Assembly (NCBI RefSeq): GCF_000784355.1
Contig: NZ_KN360934.1
Location: forward strand, 105,014-146,443
DNA: 41,430 nt
Source of the DNA: Methanolacinia paynteri
Lineage (GTDB): Archaea > Halobacteriota > Methanomicrobia > Methanomicrobiales > Methanomicrobiaceae
Direction: 5' to 3'
Shown here: positions 23,784-32,581 of the stretch, in pieces
Layout: every line of letters begins with the position of its first letter
How positions within the stretch are numbered: position 1 is the first letter of the stretch
Notes under the pieces: model-generated
Told to the model about the DNA's origin: nothing
What the model saw: only the letters and a program-made list of their open reading frames with translations
The model's database searches: none
Made by a program: the position numbers and the translations under genes

Positions 23784-25118
23784 GTGAGAATCCATTACGC
23801 CCTGATGGATGACCTCTGCTCGTGGGAAGAGTTCGAAAGGCTTGTCGAAGACAGGGTGGGGGTCTCCGCCGATGAAAAGGAGGAAAGGTCTGCCGCAAGA
23901 GATGTGGTATCGGACGCCGGGAGGCTCCATACGCACCTGTCGGCACTAAAGGCAGGCCCGTCCCTGGTCTCTTTTTTTTGTCGTGTAATTGAAGTTAAGA
24001 AAGCTGAAAGGTTCGAACGTCAGGAAGGCGGTTACGGCTTCGTATCCAGGGTCTTGTGCGGGGATGAGACCGGTGAAGTCGTGCTTACTCTCTGGGACGA
24101 AAAGGCATTTGCGGCCGGGGAGATCTCCGAAGGTGAGATCCTTGAGGTGGTGGGCAGGTTCAGGAGGAAAGGTGCCGTCGATGTCGCCGATCTCAGGAAA
24201 CCCGAGAACCCTCCTGAGATTACGCTTCGAAAGAACGGTATGAAGACCTTCAGTCCTGTATCTCTTGATTGCGTTATTCTCGTCTTTGCCGGAGAGGGAG
24301 TTTTTCAGGCTCCGGGCGGGAAGGAGTCGCGTTATATACGCCTCATAACCGGTGACCGTTCGGGGGAGGCTGAGATTATGTTCTGGAATAACGAATCGGC
24401 AAAAACGTTTAATTGTGGCGATTTTGTCCGGATATCAGGCATATACGAGAGGCCCTCTTCAGGTCCGAAGAAAAGTTACACTGCCGATGAAAAATCCCTG
24501 ATAGCACCTGTTCCTGTGGAAGAAGGGAAGATTGTTCATGAGTTTTCATCGCGGATTTCCGGGATCCGTGAAGACTGGTGGGGATCGATCCAGGTCTGTA
24601 TCGATGATCCGGGGAGGGTGCGTGATTTCGTTACCAGAAAGGGTGCTGCATCTCATGTCAGGAACCTGCAGGTATATGATGAGAGCGGGGCAGGGGCTTT
24701 GGTCATCTGGGGAGAACAGGCGTGTCTGCCTTTTGTGAAAGGCGACAAAATCGAGATCTTCTTCGCGGAGGCAAGGGAAGGATCGAAAAGACCCGGGTTC
24801 AATGAAATCCCGTCATTGCCGGAGATCCATGCCGGTTACAGCTCTTTTGTATCTCTTAAGGAGAACGGTGGGGAACAGGTCTGCATTAGGGGAATCATTA
24901 CTCCGCGAGGCGGTGGCTGCTACAGCATTGACAGCAGAGATTGCTGTTACCTGTTAAAAGAACTGAAAAACGGGATGCTTCCATGCTCCGAAGTTCTTGT
25001 ATGGGGCATCTTATATGATTCAGGAAGAGTTGAGGTGAGCCGGTTCGAGATCTGCGGAGAAGATATCGATCTGATGAAGTCAGGGCTTGATGAAGTGAAA
25101 AAGCGATGCGGGTGCTGA
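23784..25118 (+). CDS. OB-fold single-stranded DNA-binding protein (RPA-like)
   Basis: 444 residues. Several OB-fold repeats can be seen: SLVSFFCRVIEVKKAERFERQ...GEVVLTLWDEKA with EILEVVGRFRRK (about 58-130), a second with YIRLITGDRSGEAEIMFWNNESAKTFNCGDFVRISG (about 180-225), and a third with LQVYDESGAGALVIWGEQACLPFVKGDKIEIFFAEAR (about 290-330). The pattern of G-D-E-T-G-E then L-W-x-E-K-A is typical of archaeal RPA. No CxxC zinc finger typical of RPA41 is seen. The GTG at 23784 gives MRIHYALMDDLCSWEEFE. It lies just upstream of radA, suggesting a role in recombination or replication. Confidence 0.8.
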   Translation: MRIHYALMDDLCSWEEFERLVEDRVGVSADEKEERSAARDVVSDAGRLHTHLSALKAGPSLVSFFCRVIEVKKAERFERQEGGYGFVSRVLCGDETGEVVLTLWDEKAFAAGEISEGEILEVVGRFRRKGAVDVADLRKPENPPEITLRKNGMKTFSPVSLDCVILVFAGEGVFQAPGGKESRYIRLITGDRSGEAEIMFWNNESAKTFNCGDFVRISGIYERPSSGPKKSYTADEKSLIAPVPVEEGKIVHEFSSRISGIREDWWGSIQVCIDDPGRVRDFVTRKGAASHVRNLQVYDESGAGALVIWGEQACLPFVKGDKIEIFFAEAREGSKRPGFNEIPSLPEIHAGYSSFVSLKENGGEQVCIRGIITPRGGGCYSIDSRDCCYLLKELKNGMLPCSEVLVWGILYDSGRVEVSRFEICGEDIDLMKSGLDEVKKRCGC

Positions 25119-25149
25119 GCCGGCGATTACTTTCGCACCGCATGGCGTG

Positions 25150-25240
25150 CTATCTTTATTATCAATCTGGCTATTGATTAGTATGAAAAGTTGCCTGGAG
25201 CTTCTTCTACAGGCACATTTTAAGAAAGTTCGAGAGGTAT
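25150..25240 (+). promoter_or_regulatory. radA promoter and leader with two dyads
   Basis: TATA-like TTTATTAT at 25155-25162 implies a start near 25185 and a leader of about 60 bases. ATCAAT-N6-ATTGAT (25161-25178) overlaps the TATA box downstream side, a possible operator; TGCCTG-N12-CAGGCA (25192-25215) could fold in the leader. GAGGT at 25234-25238 is the ribosome site. Confidence 0.5.
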
Positions 25241-25245
25241 AAAAA

Positions 25246-26217
25246 ATGACAGAACTTGAGATTGAAGATCTGCCCGGTGTCGGGCCTACAACTGCAGACA
25301 AACTCCGTGAAGCCGGTTACAGCACCATTGAGGGTATAGCAACCGCCTCATTTGCCGACCTCGCCGAGGCCGCTGAGATCGGTGAATCGACGGCAAAAAA
25401 GATGATTCGCGAGGCCAGGAAGATGGCCGATATCGGAGGGTTCCGGAAGGGTACCGATGTCCTTGAAGAGAGAAAGAAAGTCCGTAAACTGACTACTTTC
25501 GTTCCCGAGTTTGACGCACTTATGGGCGGAGGGCTCGAGACCATGTCGATAATTGAATTCTACGGTGAGTTCGGTTCAGGTAAAAGCCAGATCGCGCACC
25601 AGATGGCTGTAAACGCCCAGCTCCCCGAGGATGTCGGCGGGCTCAATGGATCGGTCATATACATAGATACGGAGAATACATTCCGTCCCGAGAGGATACG
25701 CCAGATGGTCGAAGGGCTTGATCTCGAAGATGTTCCCTCGCCCGAGGAGTTCCTCGAGCATATCCACGTGGCCGAGGCATTTACATCGGATCACCAGATG
25801 CTCCTTTTGGACAATGTCCGTGAACTTGCCGCAGAATTAAAAGAGACCGATAAACCCTTAAAACTCATTGTGGTCGACTCTCTCATGGCCCATTTCCGTG
25901 CAGAGTATGCCGGACGAGGAACCCTGTCCCTAAGGCAGCAAAAGCTCAACAAGCACATGTATGATCTCGCAAAGCTTGCGAAAGAGTTCAATGCAGTCGT
26001 AATTGTCACAAACCAGGTTCAGTCGAATCCTGCTGTGTTTTTCGGAGACCCGACGAAACCGACCGGGGGAAACATCGTTGGTCATGCCTCCAAGTTCAGG
26101 GTATACCTCCGCAAGAGCAAAGGCGGGAAACGTGTTGCAAAACTTGTCGACAGCCCCGACCAGCCTGAAGGCGAGGCCGCTTTCTCGGTCGAGATGGCAG
26201 GTCTTAAACCTGTATGA
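25246..26217 (+). CDS. radA: DNA repair and recombination protein RadA
   Basis: 323 residues, archaeal RecA/Rad51 recombinase. The N-terminal helix-hairpin-helix domain ([22 protein letters not shown]) is followed by the ATPase core: Walker [10 protein letters not shown] (107-115), LKLIVVDSL Walker B, NQVQSNP loop and the C-terminal FSVEMAGL. It forms filaments on single-stranded DNA and drives strand exchange. Length matches the family. GAGGT lies seven bases before the ATG. It has its own promoter after the OB-fold gene. Confidence 0.98.
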   Translation: MTELEIEDLPGVGPTTADKLREAGYSTIEGIATASFADLAEAAEIGESTAKKMIREARKMADIGGFRKGTDVLEERKKVRKLTTFVPEFDALMGGGLETMSIIEFYGEFGSGKSQIAHQMAVNAQLPEDVGGLNGSVIYIDTENTFRPERIRQMVEGLDLEDVPSPEEFLEHIHVAEAFTSDHQMLLLDNVRELAAELKETDKPLKLIVVDSLMAHFRAEYAGRGTLSLRQQKLNKHMYDLAKLAKEFNAVVIVTNQVQSNPAVFFGDPTKPTGGNIVGHASKFRVYLRKSKGGKRVAKLVDSPDQPEGEAAFSVEMAGLKPV

Positions 26218-26234
26218 TTGATAATATCATATAG

Positions 26235-26948
26235 ATGAACAATAAATCCTCTTTTCATCCCCGTGCAGTTATAACCGATATCGACGGGACAATAACAAAT
26301 AAAGAGCGCCGCCTGAACCTGGATTCGGTCTCTGTAATCAGGACCCTTGTGGATAACGGAATACCCGTTGTTCTTGCAAGCGGAAATACCGAATGCTCGC
26401 TCACATTTCTCTGTAAGATGATCGGAACTGACGGCACGATTATCGCCGAGAACGGTGGCCTTTACAAGATCACATATGCAGGGGAGAGAAAGATCTGTTC
26501 GGACAGGGCCGCGTGTCTTGAGGCTTATGAGAAGGTCCGCGAATATTACGATGAAAAAGGAATAGAACTTCAGCTCTACAGCCCTGAATATCGTTTTGCA
26601 GACGTTGCATTTGCGAGAACAGTAGACCCGGCCGAGGTTCGCGAGATTGTGTCGGGAATGCCTGTAAAGATCCTTGATTCCGGTTTTGCAATACATATCC
26701 AGTCCGGGGATATCAACAAAGGAACCACCCTGGCACTTGTGGCGGAAGAGATGGGCATACCATTATCGGATTTTGTTGCAGTAGGAGATTCGGACAATGA
26801 CAGGGAGATGATTAAGGCCGCAGGGCTTGGTATTGCGGTTGCAGGTGGTCAGAGCGGAGCAGTCGAGGCAGCAGACTCTGTCAGCATGAAAAAATATGGG
26901 GACGGGTTTTCGGAAAAAATCAGGGAAATCTTCAGTTCATTCTTTTGA
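26235..26948 (+). CDS. Phosphoglycolate phosphatase-type HAD hydrolase (archaeal)
   Basis: 237 residues. HAD motif I VITDIDGTI puts the nucleophile at Asp15 and the acid at Asp17; motif II ASGN, motif III Lys around INKGTTLAL, and motif IV VGDSDNDREM are intact, with a type IIB (Cof-like) cap between II and III. The family archaeal TA0175/TIGR01487 group hydrolyses phosphoglycolate; substrate by homology only. It starts 17 bases after radA with no clear ribosome site, and its 3' end overlaps the convergent PRC-barrel gene by 12 bases. Confidence 0.87.
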   Translation: MNNKSSFHPRAVITDIDGTITNKERRLNLDSVSVIRTLVDNGIPVVLASGNTECSLTFLCKMIGTDGTIIAENGGLYKITYAGERKICSDRAACLEAYEKVREYYDEKGIELQLYSPEYRFADVAFARTVDPAEVREIVSGMPVKILDSGFAIHIQSGDINKGTTLALVAEEMGIPLSDFVAVGDSDNDREMIKAAGLGIAVAGGQSGAVEAADSVSMKKYGDGFSEKIREIFSSFF

Positions 26949-27188
26949 CAGGTACCTGTCAACGACTATGTAGTCTTTTATATCCCTTACAGCTTCGAAA
27001 GGAATAAAAAGGCGCTCTCCGTCAACTTTGTAACCGCCCGTGTCAAAGCCCTGCTCGGGCCTGACTACAAGGCTGTCGACATTTCCTGTGTCAAGATCGA
27101 TCATAATGTTCCTGATTGTCCCAATAACCATCCCGTCTGTACTCATAACCTGCTTTTTTGAAAGATTTCGGGAAAATACATTCTTCAT
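26937..27188 (-). CDS. PRC-barrel domain protein
   Basis: 83 residues, a single PRC barrel: NLSKKQVMSTDGMVIGTIRNIMIDLDTGNVDSLVV followed by RLFIPFEAVRDIKDYIVVD. Short archaeal PRC proteins of this type are thought to be adaptors for RNA-processing or cell-division machinery; function here is not established. TATA-like TTTAAATAG on the minus strand (about 27211-27219) precedes the ATG at 27188. An AATAGT-N8-ACTATT dyad (about 27199-27218) overlaps that promoter. Its end overlaps the HAD gene by 12 bases. Confidence 0.88.
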   Translation of the reverse strand: MKNVFSRNLSKKQVMSTDGMVIGTIRNIMIDLDTGNVDSLVVRPEQGFDTGGYKVDGERLFIPFEAVRDIKDYIVVDRYLSKE

Positions 27189-27298
27189 GTTAAAAAAAAT
27201 AGTGCAATAATACTATTTAAATTATCTTAAAGAAATTCAGTATGAATTATTTTTTAGCCGTTTCAGCACTTTTACCGGTTTAAAGATTTCCATCCTGT

Positions 27299-28177
27299 CT
27301 ATGGGGACGGGAAAACTTTAAGGATGTCTGACTGCGTAAGTATTCCGATCGGCTTTTTTCCGTCTACGATTACTATCCTTCCGATTTCCTGCTCTTTGAA
27401 TCTTCCTATGACCTCGAAAAGGTTGATATTCGGGGGAGCGATCACGACATCCTCCGTCATGATTTTATCCATCGTCGTGTCCATGTCCTTCCCCTCATCG
27501 AGTTTATGTGCAATGTCTGAAAGCGTCACTATCCCCACAAGCATATCCTTGTCCATTACCGGTGCCCCGTGTATGTGGTGCCTGCTGAAAAGCGATATTG
27601 CATCTTTTATAGTGTCGTTGATGTCCAGTTTCTGGACAGGGCTGCTCATGTAGTGGCTGATCTGCTTCTTGGGGAGGGAGATCATCTCAGATATGGATAT
27701 CAGGAGCGACCTGTTCACCTCGTCCTTGCCATAGACCTCTCCCTTTACAAGGAGCTTGTTTACAGGTGTAGGCCCAAGGGTGATCTCGTCGCCGATATTG
27801 AAGCCCTTGACACTGCCTATGATTCTCACAACGGCGTGGCATAGGTCCGGGTGGCACAACGTCGTGAAGTCAAGTTCCGCGACATTTACACTTTTGAGAT
27901 ATTCCCCGTTGACCTGCAGGGGCACATCGCTTCCCTTTTCATAATCCAGAAGGTTTAATTCGTTATAAGCCGACGAAGAGGGAGTGTAACCCCCTTTCGG
28001 TCCCGGAACACCCTCGACAAGGCCCAGCGCCTTCAGCGCCTGCATCTGGTTTCGTACTGTTCCCGGGTTCCTTTTTAATAGTTCGGCGATCTCTTCACCT
28101 TTTATTGCCACAGACTTCCTGTGGTAAAGCGTGATTAAAGTGATAAGGATATCCTTCTGGATAAGGGACAACTCCAT
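27299..28177 (-). CDS. HTH-CBS domain transcriptional regulator
   Basis: 292 residues. A winged HTH (residues 5-65: VAIKGEEIAELLKRNPGTVRNQMQALKALGLVEGVPGPKGGYTPS) is followed by a middle region that looks like a small ligand or effector domain (GFNIGDEITLGPTPVNKLLVKGEV), then a CBS pair, roughly 178-232 (MSSPVQKLDINDTIKDAISLF) and 240-290 (MTEDVVIAPPNINLFEVIGRF). CBS pairs often bind adenine nucleotides. This architecture is common in methanogens; targets unknown. The gene is divergent from the Nog1-like GTPase with only 48 bases between start codons. Confidence 0.88.
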   Translation of the reverse strand: MELSLIQKDILITLITLYHRKSVAIKGEEIAELLKRNPGTVRNQMQALKALGLVEGVPGPKGGYTPSSSAYNELNLLDYEKGSDVPLQVNGEYLKSVNVAELDFTTLCHPDLCHAVVRIIGSVKGFNIGDEITLGPTPVNKLLVKGEVYGKDEVNRSLLISISEMISLPKKQISHYMSSPVQKLDINDTIKDAISLFSRHHIHGAPVMDKDMLVGIVTLSDIAHKLDEGKDMDTTMDKIMTEDVVIAPPNINLFEVIGRFKEQEIGRIVIVDGKKPIGILTQSDILKVFPSP

Positions 28178-28225
28178 AATAAATTAATCATATAGGTTTA
28201 CATAAATAGATTCGGGTTATTATCA
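28178..28225. promoter_or_regulatory. Shared 48-base divergent promoter
   Basis: A single AT-rich element TTACATAAATAGAT (28198-28211) reads as a TATA box on both strands, about 25 bases from the ATG of the HTH-CBS gene on the minus strand and about 22 bases from the GTG of the GTPase gene on the plus strand. Both transcripts would be nearly leaderless and must compete for the same element. Confidence 0.55.
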
Positions 28226-29188
28226 GTGGAATTCGAAAAGATACCAACAATCCCCACGGCCGAGGAGATACTTGACAGGTCGCTGGGGCGGGCTTCAGCC
28301 ATAAAAAAGGAAAAAAGGAATAAAGACCGCGCGAACGAGGAGTTCATACGTTCGGTATACAGTTCGGTCTATGACAAACTTACAGATACAGTTTCAAAAT
28401 TTCCAAGTTTCGACCAGATATCCCCGTTTTATATGGATATCATAAATATCCTGCTCAGTGTAGACAATATCAAAAAGTCCCTGGGGGCGATACAGTGGGC
28501 CGCATCCCAGTCACGCGAAATAGGGAGAATGTATGCACGGGAGATGCGTAATGCGGAGAATCCTGTCGAACTCAGGAAGAAGGCGACGGCAAGAATTGCG
28601 TCCGTTCTTTACCAGGTGGACAGCGATCTGAAGTACCTGAACGAAACACGAAACATTCTCCGGAAACTTCCCGATATTCGCGAGGAGGAGTTCACCGTGG
28701 TGGTCGCAGGTTACCCCAACGTAGGCAAGTCCTCGTTTATTGCCCTTGTGTCATCGGCAAAACCGCAGATCGCCGGATACGCCTTTACGACGAAGAGCAT
28801 CATGGTAGGGCACCACCCTGTAGGAAGGGAGAGAATCCAGATCGTGGATACTCCCGGCCTCCTGGACAGGCCCCATGAAAAGAGAAACGATGTCGAGAAC
28901 CAGGCGATGACAGCTATTAAAAATGTCTCGGACCTGATACTGTTTATTGTCGACGCGAGCGAGACATGCGGTTATTCTGTCGGGGATCAGTTAGGTCTTC
29001 TCGAAAATGTCAAAAAAATTGTGGGAGAGACTCCCGTAGTAGTCGTCATAAACAAATGCGATGTCCGGAGGATGGACGGGTATCCGAATATGTCGACAAA
29101 TACAAGAGAAGGGGTATCGGATATTATGAAGATAATTCTTAAAGAAAGGGAATCCAGCCCCAAGTCCCGGCGAGAGTGCACCCTATAA
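28226..29188 (+). CDS. Nog1/Obg-family GTPase
   Basis: 320 residues. N-terminal helical NOG1-type domain (PTAEEILDRSLGRA at residues 10-23, then a long helical bundle to about 150), followed by a GTPase domain: G1 GYPNVGKSS (162-170), G3 DTPGLLDRP (208-216), G4 NKCD near 276. Archaeal and eukaryotic Nog1 proteins act in large-subunit ribosome assembly, a likely role here. The GTG at 28226 lies about 22 bases after the shared TATA box, and no better start exists. Its last 50 bases overlap the convergent presenilin-like gene. Confidence 0.92.
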   Translation: MEFEKIPTIPTAEEILDRSLGRASAIKKEKRNKDRANEEFIRSVYSSVYDKLTDTVSKFPSFDQISPFYMDIINILLSVDNIKKSLGAIQWAASQSREIGRMYAREMRNAENPVELRKKATARIASVLYQVDSDLKYLNETRNILRKLPDIREEEFTVVVAGYPNVGKSSFIALVSSAKPQIAGYAFTTKSIMVGHHPVGRERIQIVDTPGLLDRPHEKRNDVENQAMTAIKNVSDLILFIVDASETCGYSVGDQLGLLENVKKIVGETPVVVVINKCDVRRMDGYPNMSTNTREGVSDIMKIILKERESSPKSRRECTL

Positions 29189-30047
29189 GGAATCCGATAA
29201 TCGCACCGCCGTTGAGTGTCGGAAGTCCTGCCTGCGGTCTTCCCTTGACCACATACCATAACAGGACACAGAGACCGGCAAGAGATCCTATCATTGCAGC
29301 GATCGTCGGGAGGATCGATATCGGATTGTCGGGAGTGCTGATGAAAACATAAGAAGATACAACAATTATCGTTGGCATGATGAGATCTCCCATGCCCATG
29401 ATAAAGGCCCCTCTCTCTTCTTTTCCCTCTCCGATGTTCAGATCGTCCTTAATGTAGGAATAATTTCGTGATTTGGGAATTACCACGAGTATAGGCGATT
29501 TTGTATTTATCACCCCTTCCGCGAGCGAAATCATGTGTTTCGTCTTGTACACCGATATCGCATCGTAAGCGGCAAGGATTACAAGCAGCACGATCGCAGG
29601 GAAGACCTCGAGCGAGATGCCGAAGATGGATGCCGTACCTGCACAGATCAGGATTCCGAGAATATCGATGACATACCACTCGGGATATTTATAGAGAAGT
29701 GCCATCGATCCAGCAGATAGAAGCAGTACAAAAACCGCAGCGAGGAGCTCCGATTCAGTGAGCAGCAGTGCAATTGCACTGTAGATATACAAAAATACGA
29801 GGAATATGGATACCCCGATGATGTACCCGAGAATGCGTTTAAACCCGTGCCTGATCAGCAGGAGCATTATCGCAGTGAAGACGAGAAGTATTATTATAAA
29901 ATATAGTATATTCTCGACAGCCCCCGGGTCCTCAAAGGCAGCATATCCCGCTTCGTTTATTGTCGGTGTGATGAGCAGTGCACCCAGCTGTACTGCTATC
30001 ATCATGACAAACATTGCAAACAGAGGCAGATTTTCTTTAACGTTCAT
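29139..30047 (-). CDS. Presenilin-family intramembrane aspartyl protease (PSH)
   Basis: 302 residues with nine hydrophobic segments. Both catalytic aspartates are present: YD in helix 6 (AAYDAISVY, Asp162) and GxGD in helix 7 (GMGDLIMP, Asp221). The conserved PAL site is PTL (residues 276-278 in AGLPTLNGG), a one-residue variant. The family cleaves transmembrane helices; the homologue from the methanogen Methanoculleus marisnigri has been crystallised, and it has nearly the same aspartate numbering. Substrates in archaea are unknown. The minus-strand ATG at 30047 is followed by MNVKENLPLFAMFVMM, a first helix. Its C-terminal codons overlap the GTPase gene by 50 bases. Confidence 0.93.
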   Translation of the reverse strand: MNVKENLPLFAMFVMMIAVQLGALLITPTINEAGYAAFEDPGAVENILYFIIILLVFTAIMLLLIRHGFKRILGYIIGVSIFLVFLYIYSAIALLLTESELLAAVFVLLLSAGSMALLYKYPEWYVIDILGILICAGTASIFGISLEVFPAIVLLVILAAYDAISVYKTKHMISLAEGVINTKSPILVVIPKSRNYSYIKDDLNIGEGKEERGAFIMGMGDLIMPTIIVVSSYVFISTPDNPISILPTIAAMIGSLAGLCVLLWYVVKGRPQAGLPTLNGGAIIGFLIGCTLAGTWGWIPFL

Positions 30048-30168
30048 ATTTTAAAACCCCCTAACCCCTTGTTTAGGGAAAAACGGTGATATTGTTTCTC
30101 CTAAGAAGTTATCGTTTTCATAAATATCGACAGTTAGATTAATTAATTCTCTGTAATCATTTAAGAAC

Positions 30169-30483
30169 ATGGATGAAAGAGAAAGAACGAAGGATGTGAT
30201 TCTTGCAGTCATCCTTGTCATATCTACACTTGTAATGGTGATCAGGTTATGGCAGGACTGGATCGTTGCAGTATCGACAGGTCTTATGATGATCTCTCTT
30301 GCAGGTCTGATACTGTCCCTCGGCAGGAGACTCGAGAGCTTTGAAAAAGCCGTGTCTACAAGAGAAATGACAATGAGAATGAACTTTGAGGAGATCTCAA
30401 AAAGTATTGACGAGAAGTGCGACAGGATGGTAGGGGATGTAGAAGCGACTGTCAGTTCACTTTCCCGCCGGGTATATCGTTAA
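30169..30483 (+). CDS. Small membrane protein with two helices and a coiled-coil tail
   Basis: 104 residues, not assigned. Residues 9-25 (VILAVILVISTLVMVIR) and 31-50 (WIVAVSTGLMMISLAGLILS) are membrane helices joined by a short turn; residues 54-104 are a charged helix, probably coiled coil, ending in the cytosol. No enzymatic motif. It starts 121 bases from the divergent presenilin-like gene and 31 bases before fen, so it may be the first gene of the fen unit. CCCTAA-N8-TTAGGG at 30059-30078 lies in the divergent spacer. Confidence 0.7.
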   Translation: MDERERTKDVILAVILVISTLVMVIRLWQDWIVAVSTGLMMISLAGLILSLGRRLESFEKAVSTREMTMRMNFEEISKSIDEKCDRMVGDVEATVSSLSRRVYR

Positions 30484-30514
30484 ATATCCCGAATTCTTTT
30501 TTGGTGAATAATTA

Positions 30515-31516
30515 ATGGGCGTAGCAATAAGGGATCTGATCTCCGACTATAAAACTCCCGTAGACTGGGCCGACCTCCTGGGAACCGCGGCAGTCGACGG
30601 AAATAATGCACTGTACCAGTTTCTGACAACAATAAGACAGCCCGACGGGACTCCGCTCATGGACAGGGAAGGACGGGTAACTTCGCACCTGTCCGGGATT
30701 TTTTTCCGAATAACCACCTTCCTTGAGAACAATATAAAACCGGTTTTCATCTTTGACGGTGCACCTCCAGAGTTTAAATCGGAGACGCTCGAACAGCGCA
30801 GGGAGAGAAAAGCGGTGGCCGAAACAGCCTACAGGCAGGCTGTCGCGGTAGGGGATACAGCATCCGCCTTCCGTCATGCAAGGGCTGCGACAAAAGTCGA
30901 CGAGACAATAATTGCAGGGACGAAGGAACTTTTGGGATATATGGGAATTCCCTGTATAGACGCCATGAGCGAGGGGGAGGCACAGGCGGCGTACATGGCC
31001 ATGAACGGAGATGTAAGGTACTCTATATCCCAGGACTACGATTCTCTCCTCTTCGGGGCCCCGAGGCTTGTCAGGAACCTGACCGTAAGCCGGAAGAGAA
31101 AGGTCAGAGGTAGGGTGATCACAGTCAATCCCGAAGAGATCCTGCTCTCCGATCTGCTTGACGGGAAGGGAATCACACGTGAGGATTTAATCGAGATCGG
31201 AATACTTGTGGGCACTGACTTCAACAGCGGTGTGAAAGGTGTCGGTGCAAAGACCGCCTTAAAGATTGTAAAATCCGGGAAATTCTACGAGACCTTCGAA
31301 GAGAACGATCCGGAATTCGATCCCGCCCCCGTGAAAGAATTCTTCTTAAACCCTCCCGTGTCAAAGGATTATTCCCTCTCATGGTCCCACGTGGACCGCG
31401 AGGGAGTCGTTTCGTACCTCTGCGGCAGGCATGATTTCTCTGAAGATCGGGTCAACTCCGTTCTTGAAAGGATCGGGGTGAAATCCGGGCAAAAAACTCT
31501 TGACAGCTGGTTTTAA
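30515..31516 (+). CDS. fen: Flap endonuclease 1
   Basis: 333 residues. It removes 5' flaps during Okazaki fragment maturation and repair. N-terminal XPG domain: VDWADLLGTAAVDGNNALYQFL, PVFIFDGAPPEFK; internal XPG domain: APSEGEAQAAY-type motif seen as AMSEGEAQAAYM, and SQDYDSLLFG; helix-hairpin-helix: GILVGTDFNSGVKGVGAKTALKIV. The C-terminal QKTLDSWF is a PCNA-binding PIP box. Length is standard. GGTGA lies about ten bases before the ATG at 30515. Confidence 0.97.
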   Translation: MGVAIRDLISDYKTPVDWADLLGTAAVDGNNALYQFLTTIRQPDGTPLMDREGRVTSHLSGIFFRITTFLENNIKPVFIFDGAPPEFKSETLEQRRERKAVAETAYRQAVAVGDTASAFRHARAATKVDETIIAGTKELLGYMGIPCIDAMSEGEAQAAYMAMNGDVRYSISQDYDSLLFGAPRLVRNLTVSRKRKVRGRVITVNPEEILLSDLLDGKGITREDLIEIGILVGTDFNSGVKGVGAKTALKIVKSGKFYETFEENDPEFDPAPVKEFFLNPPVSKDYSLSWSHVDREGVVSYLCGRHDFSEDRVNSVLERIGVKSGQKTLDSWF

Positions 31517-31573
31517 CCGGCGACAAATTCTATTCTCCGATTGGTTGAATAAGATTCAGGTTGAATACTGTTT

Positions 31574-32563
31574 ATGCAGCAGAGGCAGATCACCTACTCG
31601 CGCAATGTATTTTTACCCCTGACCAATGTGTGCAGGAACAGGTGCGGCTACTGCATCTTCAGGACTCCTGTGGGGCCGGACTGTGTCATGCCCCGCAATG
31701 AGGCGGAAGGCATAATCAGGGCCGGTGCCGCTGCGGGATGTACAGAGGCCCTTTTTACTTTCGGTGAAAAACCTGAAGAGGAAGACGGTTTTTCCGGGTA
31801 CATCGAAAAAACCGGATATTCTACAATTCTAGATTACTGCTACGACATGTGTGAGTTTTCCATATCCTCCGGGATGCTGCCGCACACCAATGCGGGAATT
31901 CTCGATTACAATGAGCTTGATGTGCTTAAGGAGGTCAACGCGAGCATGGGCCTCATGCTCGAGACGACCGCGGAGATCCCCGCCCACAGGAATTCTCCCG
32001 GTAAAAAGCCGGAGGTGAGGGTCGGGATGATGGAGGATGCGGGAAAGCTTCGGATACCGTTTACGACAGGAATTCTCGTAGGAATTGGGGAGACCACTGC
32101 GGATCGCGAGGAGTCATTCGAGGTAATCCGGGATCTCCATAAGCGTTACGGACATATCCAGGAGGTCATCGTCCAGAACTTCTGCCCGAAGGACGGAACG
32201 GATATGAAGGACTATCCCACTGTGGGAAGAGAGGAATTCTGTTCGGCGATATCCTCCGCACGGGAGATCCTGCCTGCAGATATATCGGTTCAGATCCCCC
32301 CGAACCTTGCCGATGCGCAGTATTTCATCGGGTGCGGTGTCAACGATCTCGGCGGCGTTTCTCCGGTCACGATAGATTACGTGAATCCCGAGCACCCGTG
32401 GCCCGCAATCGACGAACTGAAGGCTACAGTCGGGGATCACCTGCTGAAAGAGAGGCTCTGCATATACCAGATGTACATCGATAAGGGCTGGTTTCCGGAG
32501 AGGCTTAAGTGCCTTATTGAAAAACTTAATGATGATATCGGAAAGAGAAATGAGCAACAATAA
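31574..32563 (+). CDS. cofG: 7,8-didemethyl-8-hydroxy-5-deazariboflavin synthase subunit CofG
   Basis: 329-residue radical SAM enzyme. With CofH it builds the deazaflavin ring (Fo) of coenzyme F420 from a pyrimidine and tyrosine. The cluster motif CxxxCxxC is C20-RNR-C24-GY-C27. YSRNVFLPLTNVCRNRCGYC is the CofG N-terminus; FTFGEKPEE, FSISSGMLPHTNAG, GLMLETTAE, PFTTGILVGIGET and EVIVQNFCPK are shared by the family. cofH is not in the window. It is followed 18 bases later by purC, and may share its transcript. Confidence 0.95.
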   Translation: MQQRQITYSRNVFLPLTNVCRNRCGYCIFRTPVGPDCVMPRNEAEGIIRAGAAAGCTEALFTFGEKPEEEDGFSGYIEKTGYSTILDYCYDMCEFSISSGMLPHTNAGILDYNELDVLKEVNASMGLMLETTAEIPAHRNSPGKKPEVRVGMMEDAGKLRIPFTTGILVGIGETTADREESFEVIRDLHKRYGHIQEVIVQNFCPKDGTDMKDYPTVGREEFCSAISSAREILPADISVQIPPNLADAQYFIGCGVNDLGGVSPVTIDYVNPEHPWPAIDELKATVGDHLLKERLCIYQMYIDKGWFPERLKCLIEKLNDDIGKRNEQQ

Positions 32564-32581
32564 TTCAAGGGCATAACTAAC

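Noticed and set aside
30059..30078. CCCTAA-N8-TTAGGG, resembling a telomere-type unit
   Set aside because: A single six-base inverted pair in a divergent spacer; most likely a chance or simple promoter dyad.
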